Source: Dipylidium caninum (Eukaryota > Platyhelminthes > Cestoda > Cyclophyllidea > Dipylidiidae). From it: a stretch of 64,000 bases of DNA. The stretch lies in contig QEYB01000466.1 of the NCBI GenBank assembly GCA_017562135.1, positions 1 through 64,000 of the forward strand, given 5' to 3'. The position numbers were made by a program, and so were the translations under genes. This document shows, in pieces, positions 46,918 to 61,260 of the stretch (position 1 is its first letter; each line of letters begins with the position of its first letter). A model generated the notes under the pieces. The model saw only the letters and a list, made by a program, of their open reading frames with translations, was not told the DNA's origin and did no database searches.

Positions 46918-49900
46918 ACCGGACACCGGTAAAACAAGTGGTTGTAAGAAGGCGCGCTGAGGCTAAGCTGTGCTTTGGTCTATTTAAATATCATACATCG
47001 TGCACACATTAAGCTAACCAATGAAATTTCAAAGTGCCATAGATAAATTTTCACATTTTTCCAAGAATGGAGTTATTTTGCTAGTAATAAATATATATCG
47101 GCCTTGTGGGAACAGTTTATTTTAATTTTAACGAGACCAGTCAAACGTGCGTAACTGAGTCACTAATGATTTTGTGCGCTGCACTGAACTGGAAATTAGC
47201 GCAGTGGATATTTTTATTCTACCCCAATGTTCCCTGAGCTATGTAAAGATTTCTCAATTTTTTTCCACGCCGCTATCGGTCTGATCTTACCCGAATCGCG
47301 AAAATTTTGATTTCTTCAATTGCATCTGTCACTTCGATCTTTGAACCGTTTCGAAGGGATGCAGCATGTTGCACTTATTTCTGTTCTGAGTTTGAGGTCG
47401 TCCTTTAACTTACTTCTGCTCAGTTGTAAATGCCTCTAATGCCTTTCAGCAGACAAATCTGTGCATGAAACAGAGATTTGGAGATACGCACAACTTGTGA
47501 AATGCGATTTTGACAATTCCACACAGTTGGCCACCGCAGTAGCCCCAGAACAGTGAACGACAACAGTTAGTCTTCTAATGTGTTTTCATAGCCGGCATTA
47601 TTTCCCCCTCCCCTGTTCCGTATTTTTACCCAGCTGCAAATTAATCCACAAAGTGGGGACATGCTGATCCGAGGTTAACACCAAGGGAAAGCGGAACATA
47701 GGGTCATAATACCCTCGCTCCGCTATTATATATCGAACACAAAATAACTCAAAATTGTAATATTTCCGAAAACCTGGCGATCTGATATCTCCAACCTCAA
47801 GTTGCGTCTATCTTCCGACGTTCGTTTTCATCTAGTCTTGCTCCAAAACCTTGGTGTTGCATATGCGCATCTGAGTGCATCCTTGCTCATTTATAAACTG
47901 CAAATCCAGAAGAAGCGATTTAGCGCCCCCCTTCTACCTCAGTTTTATTCCCTAACTCCGCTGCGAAAACACTCCCGGGCAAAAATAATACTAACACTTT
48001 TTCACTCAACTTGAGATCCACTGGAGCAAATCACTTCTTCTTCCGCTCTGATTCACTTATTGTCTATATAGAAGACGGTGTCCTTTCAATCCCTGCACTT
48101 TTAATGGTATTTAATAATTTGTAGCGTCCAGATTTTTTCCTCATATCCTAATAAGTCGACAGGCCGGAAAAAGGTTAACGCTTACCAAGTAAAGCACAAC
48201 CCAGCATTAAAATTTTTTAAAAGCCCAGTCTATTCACAGATTGTAGAATCGTTAATCCAGGGGGTTCGTCGAAAGAATCCCATTGGTTTTGCGGAAAACA
48301 AGTTTTCCTCTACATAATGCATTAATGAGAGAACTCGAAAGAAAGTGGCTTTGTGTGAGGAAGAAGGTAAATTAGCTGCTTTAGATGTTGTAGCATCATT
48401 TCAGTCTAAATAAATGAAAATCTCTCCGGACAAAATTCAAAGAGTTCCGTACATATTTTCGATGAGTTGCCATCTTAAATATATGGTCTTGCTAGTCTCT
48501 ACCCGACAGAATGTACGAAGAGGCTGTGACGATACGACGATCCTTGACCTGTGCGGTTCTATTATAAGCACATTAACACAAAAGAAAATCCGAAGTACAT
48601 TAAAGGAGACAGGGAATTCGAGGGAATGTGAAATAAGCCTTCATCGACCTTCCGCCTACGCACTCAGAATCTTTAACAAAGACGATTGCCCCCCATCTTC
48701 TATGTTTGTCTTATGTGACAGAGACTTGAAGGTGATGGCATGTCAACAGCAAAATTTACAAAAGGGTAAATGACCCCCCATGGAAGAACAGTTTGTAGCA
48801 AGTGACACCGATGAGATGCAACTTCTCTGGAGTGATACGGAAAGATAGCCTTGTTTTCAGGTCCATGTGCAAAAATATGTACTTGGCCGGTGTCGAATCG
48901 GTGCTCTGGCCGAGCGACGCTGCCACGGCGCCACGATCTTATTAACTCGATCTTATTAATCACATTTTGCGATAAGATACTTCTGTCAGAAGTACTTTCG
49001 GTTCACCTCTTTAGCCAAATTGTAGCTCATTTTAACTGGTCTCAGATTAGCAATCATTCGAAACATTCATGACAATGAATATCGCAAACGAAAGGTTTTT
49101 GAGCTCTAAAAAATTTGACGAAATTTCAGATTAGATCAAGTGCGGTCGAACCTAATTTTTATGAAATTCCACTTAGTCAGACGTGATTTCTAAAAAACAA
49201 TTTCCGAGAAATTGAGAGATCGTATTGCCTCCATCGTGAGCGAAAGTTCATACTCTAGTCAGATGAAATCCGATTAAATTGGAAGCTTTATACGCTTCTA
49301 GAAGGGGCTAAAAGGGGACTGTAATGTTTTCTCTGACTAAAACATGCCCGGAGGCAGGCGTGAAGTAAGTCATTCCTGTGATGCGTGTCCTGATAAACCA
49401 AGGATGCACTTTGGGCATTGTTTCACAGCATATCATACGCAAACGAATTACGGAGTGCAGCGTCTATTAACAACGATACTTTCCTCATAAAAATAAATTA
49501 AATTTGTGGAATTCCATTATTTGTATACGTTTGGAAATAAATGGTCTTAAAATACTTGTAAAATATTCCCCCAATTTGGCCCAAATCATCTCGAGTTGTT
49601 GATTCGCGCAAGTGTAAAAAGCCTCGGTGCAAAGGCGGTTTATTCGTCAAGAGTGGAGGACAATCACTAGGCGTTGCTGGGCAACATAAGAGTAGAAGCG
49701 GGCATTCATTTTTATGATAACATCGATGAGCAGGTAGACACCGTGGTGCCAGTGAATGTAGAACATGAGGCATACTCTTGGCTGAAAGCTCTCGTCCTAC
49801 TTCGTATCGCAGTTGGTATCACTTTGAATGAACATTGTGACCGCATGTTCTTCAACCTGAGACAATTCTAGAACTAAGTGGGTAATAATGTCAATGGAGT

Positions 49901-52900
49901 AAATACAACATAGGCATTGGGCAAGTTAATGGTGCCACCTTGAATATTCTCCGAAATATGGCAGACAGGCCGACAAACTGAGTAATTGGTTGACCTGAGA
50001 TGAATCAGATGTCTGAAATTGTAGAAGTGACAGGTGAGTGCAAGACTGGAAACGACGGAAGGAAAGGTAGAATCCTTCTCCAACTTGCCAAGATGGGAGA
50101 AGCTTAAAACAATGGACACAGGTCTGAACGAGAAAAAATACCTCACTTTCAGAAGTAAGTGGCAAAAATCAAATGAAACTAAGTTTTTACCTCTGGGCAC
50201 TTGCAGACGGGCATTGCAGGCAGACAAAGAAGCATAATCTAATTTCGTCCAGGTTTCCCAGCCAATATATTGCCCACCTTCCTGGCAGCCCATCCTCTTG
50301 GCCGAGTTTTAACAGGCAAACCACATTTACTACTGGCAAGAAGGAGATTAATTAAAAGTAGCACTCGGTAAAAATAGGCTTTCCACGTTTATTCCAAACG
50401 CGGGTGGTTTTAGTGATTGGCGTCAAGCAAACGAGCATTTTGCCAGGATTAGATCGGAAAGGACAAAAGGGCGAATTCGTTGAAGAGGCCGACACGCACA
50501 GTGCTGACCCACCCACTGTTGTAGCCGGAATTTCTTGGGCGATATATCTTGCTAAGAACAACAACTTCTAACGAAATGGGGACATAACCACACAAGGAGA
50601 TCTAAAAATACATTCATTTGAATTGTGCAGAAGGCCCGAAAAAACAAAACCGTAGAATGCCATAAGCGAGGGTCATTTTATTCGAAAGAAAAGAAGACAC
50701 CAACGTGATTTTGCAACTGCTACTCCGAGGATTCTGGTCGGTGATCTTGGTTCCCACCAAATTGAGATAGCAAAACCCGGAGGTTTTGTAGATCAGGCGA
50801 AGCGACCGCAACTTCTTGCAGTTACGGAGCACCGGGAGGGAAGTAGGGCCAATGTTCATCTCCACTACTGATAAGTGCGCATCGAAAGAAAGGATTGCTT
50901 GAGGGTGAAGGATCTTCATTATTGCTCAATTGAGGCGATTTCGCTTTCCATATTTCAAATTTCATTGGTCCTATGTCCACCCCTACCGCCGCAACAGCTT
51001 CCTTGTTCCGACCAAGTTCAATCTCACAGGACGTCCCTGAAGTTCCAGTTAAGGTTGCCTAGGCCATTGATGGGAGGATTAAAAGAAGGTGGGAAACGTG
51101 TGCTCACAAAGACATCTCAACTTCCGTCCCTCATCGAGTGCAAGACCAGGGCTGTAGAACCTACTCCACCATGACGTAGTGATGAAGACTTTATGACCAG
51201 ACGGATTAATAAATGATCATTATGGCAAACGTTTAGTGTAGGGTCGTAAAGCCCTCCCCTAGACAAACACCAGTGAGCATACCAGGCTTAGGACACTTGA
51301 CCTTGACGAAATTTACTTCTCCTCATCCACTTACTATTCTACGACACTTTGGACGACTTTAGGTTAGGAAAAGTGTGAGAAACTTCGACTTATACCAAGG
51401 GGAAAATTCCTCTTGTCTGGAGGCCTTGATCAGGTAAAATCGAGGTAAAACGACTGAAGTACGAAAGATTGCCTTCCGCTAACTCAGTTTTGTGTTTCAC
51501 TTTCGTGGAGGTTCTGATGTCATAAGGTGTTGTCAGTGGATAAACACATTTACACTAGTGGATCTCCAAAATTTCTTTATTCTTCCTAAATTCGCTGATT
51601 TAAGATGGTGTTGAAGAGATACATAACAACCGACTAGCAAGCCTTAAAGCAGCCGCTACAACGGTGATTCGAAGGTGATATGATTGTGAAGAAAAGGCGG
51701 AAAAAACAAGGGAAGGTGCAGTATAAATTATAAAACTATGCGCCGAAAGCGAACCTTAATCTTCGCTTCTCTCTTGCCGGATAGGTGCTTGGCACTTTTA
51801 TCACCCACTTTCTGCGTTGCTTCAGTGAGTATTTAACCGTTTCGCCAAATGCAATGTTACTCGGACAGTAAATCGCCATTCTACTTTGTCTTGTTGGGCG
51901 TCTTGTTGATAAGTTCGATGATTGCCCAATCCTGGTATATTTTGGTGGTCAAGTGCTGTGTTGTCTCTTGTTACAATGGCATCTCGCAAAACGCTTCTAC
52001 AAATTAATAGCTTGTTGACCACGAAACGGGCGGTTTTATGTAGTCTGTGTTAACCTGCAAGGGAATGATATGCAAGGGACCCTAACGGTTCCCATATTAT
52101 TCGTTTGGTAAATTTTTTCGTGTTTGCATCCCATTTCCATTTTATTAGCCTGCGAAAGCAGATATTAACAAAATGCCAGTTGCATCTACTTTTGTTTTTA
52201 GAGTTCAAATTTCAACATAGCGCAGCTCAACAAGCCTTGGGAAACATTAATGGAGCATTCCAGGATAGATTCATCGATGAAAAAAGTGCTCGGTGTTAGT
52301 CCCAAAAGTTACTTTTTGGCAATTTGAGTGACGTCCAGACACCTTGAGGGAGACCAGTGACCCACGCTGATAAGGGTGAAGTAGTAAGGATGACCACTGT
52401 GGAATCAGATCCACGAAATCACAGGTGTTCATTAACTGAGTCAAAATTAAATATGAATTAGCCGCATATACGCCTGGGGTAAAACATGTGCCTACAACAA
52501 ATTACTTAAAAAATAACGGACTCATATTTACCTGCCTTACGAACCCTGCATTACACGACTATTGCCTCGTAATGGAAGGAAGATATCATATGAAAACCGA
52601 AATTTCGTCAAAAAGCATTAGGGTTAGCACATGGTAGAATGTTTGGGGAGTGATAATCCATTACTCCTTTCTACAACCACTAGGCGAAAGCACAACAGCG
52701 GCGGAGTCCCACTGTCGAGCACGAAGTTGATGTCATGCATGGGAAGAAACTTGTGAAGAAAACCACTAGCATTGCTTATTTGGCAGAGAGAAATATAGCG
52801 GAACGATAACGCTGAACCATCATATACAGTCCCAATTCTTGTTGACAAATTAAATAACTTCTATAAAATCGCATATTTTACCGCCGACCCGGATATTACC

Positions 52901-55900
52901 TGTTACGTAAATGTGAATTATTTTAAAAGAAACATGCAACATTCAAATTTTCAGGACAAAAGCCTTTGGATTTTTGATTAACTGGAACAGTAGAGATTAT
53001 TTCAGGCATATGTGAGTTGCTCAACATCCGGCTTCAAGTGGGAGATGTCATAGAAGCGATTTCGAGTGAATACATTGAATGATGTTAACAGTTACTCTTT
53101 TTATTTGATACATATTTCAACACCCGTTGATCCTTTCCAGGCTAATAACTAACCCAGCGACCGTTCAACTATTTTGTTTCAAGGAGGAAGGGTTGAAAGA
53201 AGACAAATTAGTATGCATTTCGGCTTAATGGTCAAAGTAAAAAACTGGAGCTTCCAGACCAAACGGAGAAGCCCGCTTCTCCCGAACCTACTCGCCCAAT
53301 CCAATATGCGGGGATAGATTATAAATTCTTTTAATTCCAACCATTTCTAGCGGCCATTTTTTGAGTTTTCTTTATACTAATTGCCTCAAGGTTACGCGGT
53401 ACAGAGCAGACGCGCGACCATTTTGAAGGAGAGGGTATTCTCCCCTTCACCGTCCATTTCGTCCGTTTGATCTGCGGATGGAGCATCCGTTAATCTGGTA
53501 ACCAGATTACAAAGCGAAGAAATGTGAGAGTTATCACCAGTGTAAAACGGGGAAAGATAATAGAGAGAAATTGTTAGGAAGTATTACGGAAGCACAAAAA
53601 GTGGAGGCTTATTGGGAGAAGAGTGGAATTGTTGTGGCTATTCGGAAGTCGGCGCCGTGGCGACAGCTGTAAGAATATGAGTCTTGCTCTCCCCTTCAAA
53701 TCACTGCGTGAGGTGATTTTATGGGGAATGTGGTGAATTAATCATTAAGTGAGAATAGAAGAAGTACTTTTCCCCCTTTCTTGACTTTGCTAACCACGAT
53801 GGGGCATCGTGTAGGTGTTTAACATCATCCTTCTGCGGATAAAACTTATTTACAGGAGAAGAAATGTACCGAGTGATAGATCGGAGGTAAACAGACATCA
53901 TGAAGAGGCGCAATAAGGAAAACTGGATGCAGACTTGTGGATGCCTTAAAAAACCTACTTTGCTGAAATGCTCGGTCTTTGGGGATGCTCCTCAGGCTCT
54001 TGCCTCACCACAGTTTCACACGAGGAATTTCTGGATGGCCTCAACAACAATACATTCTTTAAAGGGTATTTTTCAAATTACCGCAGTCGTAATGCCTCGC
54101 ACTGCCGTACGGCTTGTCCTACGAGCGTTCCATTAACTCGACAGGGGCGTGGACGGAAAAGCGGTACCCTTGATGAAGCAATTAATCTGATAAAGGACTG
54201 AAAACTAGGGGAGCAATAAAGTAAAGGCGCTTATTTGTTTCATTACGACTTCCAGCATTAATGAGCAGACGATGTCCACCGGTAGGGCGATGCCGATGGA
54301 ACAGAAATTAAAGGGAATCACCACTGGCCAATAAAAGATAGCCGCGAGCAACGAGGCCCTCTGGGCCGTGGGCCTGGTATGTCTAACAGTAAAACGAGTA
54401 TTACGCACTTTTGCGATGTTCACGTAGTTGGCGGTTTGTGTCTTCAAGAAGAAAGCTTCTAAACTAAGCCATAAACCATCACGCGGACCGATTTGCCGAT
54501 TAGGCAGTACTTTATGAGTTCACTTGGAAATATGAGCCTGATTGAGTTACCAAACAGTCTATTCGTAGAGGCATTTTTACTCTCATGCCAAATGTTCTGC
54601 TCACCTTCAAGGCAGACGCCTGCAACACCTTACATGAGCAATTGAAGGTCACATTGTCCTACTCCGTGGTCTGTCACTCCACTTCACATCACTCGTCCAC
54701 AGCGACTGTCGCTAGCTGTCATGATGGATGATACGAATTAGTCCAGGCGACATTTGTCATTTACTGTCTCTTTCAACAAAGACCAACTGACATCCGGTTG
54801 AGCGATAACAAGTTAACTTTTACCTGAAAACTTCGTTTCAAGTCAGCTGATCTGACGTCTAACAATGAGGAATTGAAATTATATGGCGCAAGTCCTTCTT
54901 AATCGGCCAATCATTCTGACAGTGAGGCAAAAGAAATCTTACCTGCATGGGATACCATACAATCGGTGAGGAAAAAGACATCCGTACTAACGTATCTTTC
55001 CGATAACCGCAGAAATGTCGACTTACTTCCTCCACGCTCTGAAATGAAAAGGTATGGTAAATGGAATACCGATTCTACCCAATGTGAATGGGGCTGAAGA
55101 TTATGAACCTTTCCTATGACCACTTCCCGTGGTCCCAGGCATAATGCGCGCCACCATTTGACAATTAGGATCGTCTGCTTAACACCAGATTTTCGCCATT
55201 ACTGACGATTGGAACTTTAGGCGGCTGCCGTCCCACCTCAGGATATTTAGATAGCCCATGTGCATATCTACAATTTTTTAAGACCAAAAGTCTAATGGAA
55301 TTATTATCCAATATCCCCTGTGAACTTTTATTCACCAAGAACCGAAAGAAGAGACCTTTTAACATTACAGACGCATATTACCACTTTTATTACAAAGTCT
55401 ACTACGCGTAGGTATTCGACCTTGCGTGGGAGACGCAAACTCGACCTCGCACAATGAGGAGTCGTGTCGAGAGCCAAATAAATAATATGCAGCATCAGCG
55501 AAGGGGATATCTGCAAGTCCCCTTTCGATGCCACATGAGTAATGACCGTCTTAAACCTTGGCGAAAGTTATAATGACAAAGACGATCAAAGTTTTAACAA
55601 GATTATCAGGTTGCAAAAAAACTTAGTGTAGCAAAAAGTCCTGATAATTGTTACCTCTGTGCTCTGGCACAGCAGTGAAAAGTTTTATGCTTTGAGAGAT
55701 CACCATAATTTACCATGTTAAAATGGTAGTGCACGTATGATGATAACTTCTACTCACTTCTCCCGATTTTTACATAACCATGAAAGGATAACGCAGTGTA
55801 CAGTAAGGAATGCAGTGGTGGAGTGGAGTGGAGTGTGTAAGGGAAGTGAAAAGGCAGGACGGAAGGGAGCTAGGAGGGCGGGTGAGCGAGAAGAGTTCTA

Positions 55901-58900
55901 GGGAAGAGGAGCTAGGAAGACTTGGTACTCCAACTGCCAGTGGATTGATGGGCTGGTGGCTTCGAGGCTGAAGTCGAAGCAGACGTCTGTGTCGGTGTGG
56001 GCGACGGGGTGTGAGGGCAGACCTTGGCTGGACTGTTTGTCCGGAGGGCCACCGGCCCAACGTCCGTGGAGCAGACCGGCACGCAGATGTAACCCGTCGA
56101 TCGGAGACACTTCTGACGTTGAAAGCCTTCACATTAGACAAGAAGAGACACCCTTTACTAAAGTAACCTGGCAATTCAGTCAGCTAAAGATGGTAGCGAT
56201 GGGAAGAAGCCAGTCGAAGAGGCTTCGAAACTCCCTCCCACATGATAAACAGGTTCATTTGATACTGTACGAAGGACTGTGTGGTTAACAAAGACTAAGT
56301 CCCACCTGGCACGGGCAGCAGAAGAGGTTTGGACGTGAGACTAATTCACCAACATTGGCCAAAAACAGGCAGTTAACAATGCATATGTCCGATGTTTTGT
56401 TTTACTCCTGCTCTTCGACTCCCTGTTAATCTCCTTCTCTCCCGCTGCGAGAAAGTGCCTAAACACCGTTGGGTAATTGCATTTATTCCCTCCTGTTTTA
56501 TTCAATTTTGGCTGGGATAAAGTAGATCGGCAAAAATAATCCCTCCTATTAACTGCCTTTGTTAAAAAGTCACTTCTAACGCCGGCGATGCCTGTAAAGT
56601 GTAGGTAATTTAACAACTTTTACTCTCGCCTCAATTCCCTCCCAAAGTTACTCCAAATTAGACGCCAAAGTATGCCTCCCCTGAGCCTGAACATCCGTAT
56701 AATTTGTCATTACACCGCACAAAATGAACGGCCCATTACTTTCGGCGTTGGAAACAAGAAGAGTAAACATTTGTGCAGCCTGCCAAATATAACTCTGACA
56801 TTGTGAACTTCAGAAACAGCCGCTTCCTCGACTAAGCCGAGGATATTTGGCCGCGACCGGGAAGTGAATACTAAAGTCGTCTGAAATGCTCTGTTCTCGG
56901 TGGCGGGGTAGGGGGATTCACAATCCGCCTTTTGTTCCACTCGCCGCCTACTTTCATTTTGGAACGCTTTTCTCGCTTCGTCAGTGTCCTCCACGTCGTG
57001 TGATGAAAGAGGGGCCGAACAGGCGTTATTTACACCAGAGCATGTAAGTCAGGGGACGACTGAATGCCGAATGCCAGAATGGCCGTGATTATCATGTTCC
57101 GCGTCTTCATGTCAAAACGGAGGCATTCGGACAAACGGTCAAAGACAAGTACACGAGGAGAACTAAGTTGGAATTAGACTGGGCGAAAAGCCTTTTTATT
57201 TAGTGGTGAACTTGCAGCCTCATGAGGGGTGTACTTGCGTTGGCCAACCGAGAGCATACACAATCCCTCGTGCCACAGCAGTGGAGGGATCGGGCGGAGG
57301 ACTTCCCCCAGTGAGCGGTCTCAGGAAGCTTTCGCCACACTTAGCATGCATTTATGCCAGCCATCTCTCGGCACTTTACAGTAGAGGAGCAGTTTTAGAG
57401 GGGAGCAAGTAGAGGAGGAGGAGGAGGATGAGAAACGCTTCGTGCCACGATTAACGAAGAAATCCAACGGGATGTTGACGTTGGCAGACTGTGAAAAGCG
57501 AAATGGCTCGAGCAAAGATAAGATGGTAAATGAAATCGAGAACAAATGAGAATCTGCGATCCGACAGACCACTGTTTATATTGCTTTGGCGACTAAGTCA
57601 TTGGCTTTTTTAGTTTGGATATATAATTTTGCTCAATTAGGTACTGCCCGTTTTCGCCAACGACCCTTTGTAACAATTCCACCTTCATAAAATTTCTGAT
57701 CGTTCCTAGCACAAAAAGGAATTAAATGCGATTTGACATCGCCGACGCCATTAAAAGTCTTCACTGCTCAAGGAATTCTGCATGGAGCAAAAATAAAATG
57801 GTGGTCTGAAGGGGCGCACAAAGGCCAACGACCTCATGGCGGATGTGCCATCACCGCCCAACCCAGATCCAACAATTGTTGGCGAGTGAACCAAAGGCTC
57901 GAGGAGGACAACAGCACCCTTGTGGCAATTTGCCACTTCTGCCCACTTGGCGCACCACGTGACTGCATCGCCTCACCGTCGAGTTGTTGATCGTTTGGTT
58001 GTGCGGCAAGAGTTCAAATGGGCAGAATTCCTCAATACTCCCCCACACTGACAGCATAATCTTCTTCCGTGATTCTAGACTTCTCATGTCGTCTGGGCTG
58101 CTTCGTCTCGCATCGCCCACTCCCTCTCCCCATTAACGTTGGTGCAAACTCGCCACCTTTCGTCGCCAACAAGCAGTCTTTCGAAATGCATCACTTTCCT
58201 CGCGTGTCAGAGGCGACTAATCGTGGATGCTACTGCGTCGGGTCAAATAAAACCCCACAAGCTGGTGAAGCATCCAAAGGGCGAGTTTCCTCACGTAGCC
58301 CAGCTCTTTCGATGCCTGCAATTCGCATCCCAGCTTCTCTGCGACCTATCATGTTTTGTGCTCTGACCATCTCATTCCACCACGACCTTCGTTGATGTGG
58401 GTGTCATCGACTTCAACTGGACGGCCGTTCAGGTGGTGAAGGATTTTTCAATGAAAAAAAAACCACCAGAACAAAATGTGGCAAAACCACTTTTGACGAC
58501 ACTGTCTTTCTTTCTTCTTCTTCCTTCTCAAGGCCTCATTCCCATCTACGGCGGCATAACTTCTTCTTGTACGCTTGCGATGCGTCCTCCCCCTTTTTTT
58601 CGCAAATGATACAAGTAAAGCATGTCTGAACAAGTGCTTCTCGTTTCTCCTCTTGTGAACTTAGATACAGACAAAGTTGCGCTAAAACGATGAGATTACT
58701 TTACTCAATGAAAGGCAGAAGTCTAAACAATAAGAAAAAGTAGAGGTTAGGTACTTGAACACCGTAAAGAAAGTGTGAAATCCATCTGTCGAAATACCCG
58801 CAATCGCTTATTTGCCAACCCAATAGACACTTACGAAGCTCTCAAAGAAAGGACTTTTTTTCTAATCATACGAGTTGGACGAGAAGGGCTTCCAAACCGC

Positions 58901-61228
58901 GTCAGCAGATGGGGTGATCGGCTAAAGTTTTCGGACTCAAATGGGAAGTTTGAAAAGACTTTCACCTGTTGTCCAAGCTAAACAAGTACCGAATGTGCAT
59001 GAAATTGGCAAAGGTGCCTGTGAGTCCTGTCCACATTGAAGAGGCAGGTTGGCATTCTAGTGACGTCCGCCAGGTGACGCCATCATTCCACAGTCATCGC
59101 GACGAAGGACATTGCATAAGGCGGGAAAGAAGTCGCATCGAAGTGCATTGGCACTAATCCGAGTGCGTAATGAGTTAAAAAAATTTATAGAGGAATCAAA
59201 TAATGGAGGAAAACGCCTCAATTTTGTCCTACTCACACATTTGCGTTAACTTTCACGTGTCACTATTAATATTGACGGTGATGGAAGTGAAGCGACTTGC
59301 CTTGGTCGACACTTCTGAACTTCACTTAGGCAGTGAAGAGAATGTTTCACAAGAATTCTATCCATCCTAAGCAGGCGATTTAATTACCGTTGTTAACGTG
59401 AGATATGAAGGCAGGAGGGTAGTGTGAAGTGAGTGTCGGGGAGAAAAAGCTCGAGAAGTGGAATCCCCGATCTTTAGGGGGAATTAAACAGGTGCACAAA
59501 ATGCCATTGTGAGGAAGTTGAAAAAAAAAGTTGGGGCTAAAAAATGATTAATTTCCAAATCAATTTCAATGCTGGGGGAGTATTCAAGGTGAAAATGATT
59601 TATGCCCTCCTCCGAGAATATCCAATCTCGCTTTCCGAAAAACACACTTCCACGGGGTACTGAAAAAAAAATTAACTTGGACAGACGCCAGAGGAGGATT
59701 TTTGAGAGAGAATTTATAATTAAGCACGATTATTTCCACGTCATCTATCCTGATTTGTGCGACATAGTGTCAAAGCGAAAGTAGCCTCCTACGCGGCAAG
59801 TTCGTTTGGTCGCTCTAATCAAACTCTTTATCTATGGCCAGTGTCTCTACACGCGTGATCGACCTTTCTTTGTCGAATAGCTTCGACGTTGGACATCTTC
59901 CTCCTCTTCTAGTGAGAGGACGATGATGGTGGATGTAATTCTACGATTCCACGTCAACGTCATTAAAGGTCGACATATCGCAAATGTCAATCTCTCGCCA
60001 ACTTTACTCATCAGCTCTTTTTAAGCTCTGCTTGCCAGATCCATGACAATTCATTTCCACTTCCTCAGCAATTGAGTTGTGTGCCCGAGGAGAGGCAAAG
60101 GCGCGAGGCAAAATTATTCTCTAACTTAACGTTAGGCGATAAAAGTCTCTAAGGTGTGTACACATATTTTCGTTAGACTAACCTGCGAAACTTACCCTCA
60201 TGATTGAACACGTCGTCATCACTTTGACCTTTCCCCGAGTCCGCGCTCGACTTGTCTCCATCGGGAATCACGCAAGCCATGAGAATGCCCTGCAAGTGGA
60301 ATAAGTGAGTCCTCGGCTAGTCAAATGTGGTTTTGTAGTATGCCCTATGAGTCGGACTCCATTAAATCGCATTGCATGCATGAAAACGGAGTGTGTGGTT
60401 TGGGGAAAGGGAGGGGAGGGGGGACGGGCGCTTTATTACCTACTACATCTAAAAGCACCCAAAAATGTGGGAATAGTCCCAAAATGGCATAAGAGTCCAC
60501 CTGGATTGAGTGAACTGCTTGCTGTTTTAACCAGGAATTGTGAGGTACACAGGCAGTCGCCTTTCCTGTAGGTCACATTCCCATGGCTACCTCCAAACCC
60601 AACAAGTAACAGAAATTGCCAGAGACGCATACATTACGAATAGAAATGGATCCAGCCAAGTGTGGAGATGAGGTGTGAATTCAGTGGCTTTAAAATCCAC
60701 AAACAGTGTGGGCTCCGGGAAAACAAAGCATCTTGTGCCATGAATTAGCTCAACATCAACATGGGGACGTTGATTGTGTAAATCACTCGCCTTAATCGAG
60801 AGCGGAGAGACGTGGACAGGCATGGGAAAATCATAATGCCACCGAAAGCATTATGTAATTGTAAAGGTTAGGGGGCATCCAAACCCATACTAACTTATTT
60901 CCTTTTACGAAAACCAAATTCCTTACACAGAATTAAAATCTGTTCATTCTTATTGCTGGCTTCTGCTGTGTTCGGGTCAAAAGTAACTTAGTATTTACGT
61001 GCTCGTCGGCTCCATTAAACATAAACAGGAAAATATTTTAGGAAATGAATAAGAAGAGTACTTTTAAACTTTATAAATATAAATAATCAGCGCATGTTAC
61101 AATGTATCTTTCGCAGCTACAGTTTAATGAATGCTATAAACCACACCCGTTTCATGGTTTCCAACCTATTAGTAAACAATAGAAAGTGCCTTAACCAAAG
61201 CCGAGTCCCTGAGACTGCATGCAGGAGA
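46918..61228. other. ~14 kb without a recognisable gene
   Basis: Upstream of TFIP11 and downstream of the protocadherin-like gene. Many short open frames occur on both strands, none longer than about 140 codons, and none has a domain I recognise. Coding-like candidates are 53968-54201 plus, which has several Cys and N-glycosylation-like sites, and the GC-rich block 55800-56130, where all three minus-strand frames are open. A GAG-repeat sits at 57411-57428 and a GGAGT-repeat near 55819-55838. No tRNA, rRNA or transposon terminal repeats were spotted by eye. Confidence 0.6.
55800..56130 (-). other. GC-rich block, possible exon of unknown gene
   Basis: GC content is well above the surrounding AT-rich DNA, and CpG is frequent. 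On the minus strand one frame encodes a Ser/Thr/Pro-rich stretch with PTPTQTSASTSASKPP ending STKSS-stop. A second frame contains HTDTDVCFDFSLEATSPS. Both can begin at an AG acceptor near 56117. It could be a terminal exon of a membrane protein tail or simply a CpG island. Confidence 0.25.
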
Positions 61229-61260
61229 TCAGGTCTTTACACAGATATAACACACGAAAC
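61030..61260. repeat. 3' region duplicated at 63080-63300, copy 1
   Basis: Shared words in the same order with those at 63080-63300: GAATAAGAAGAGTACTTTTA against GAGTAGGAAGAATACTTTTT, ACAATGTATCTTTCGCAG against ACAATGTGTTCCTCTCAG, and TTCATGGTTTCCAACCTA against TTCCATAGTTTCCAGCCTA. Spacing between them is nearly equal in both copies. Confidence 0.75.

Noticed and set aside
58069..58609. Open frames at 58.1-58.6 kb on both strands
   Set aside because: Composition is moderately GC-rich, but no motif, domain or consistent exon chain could be found.
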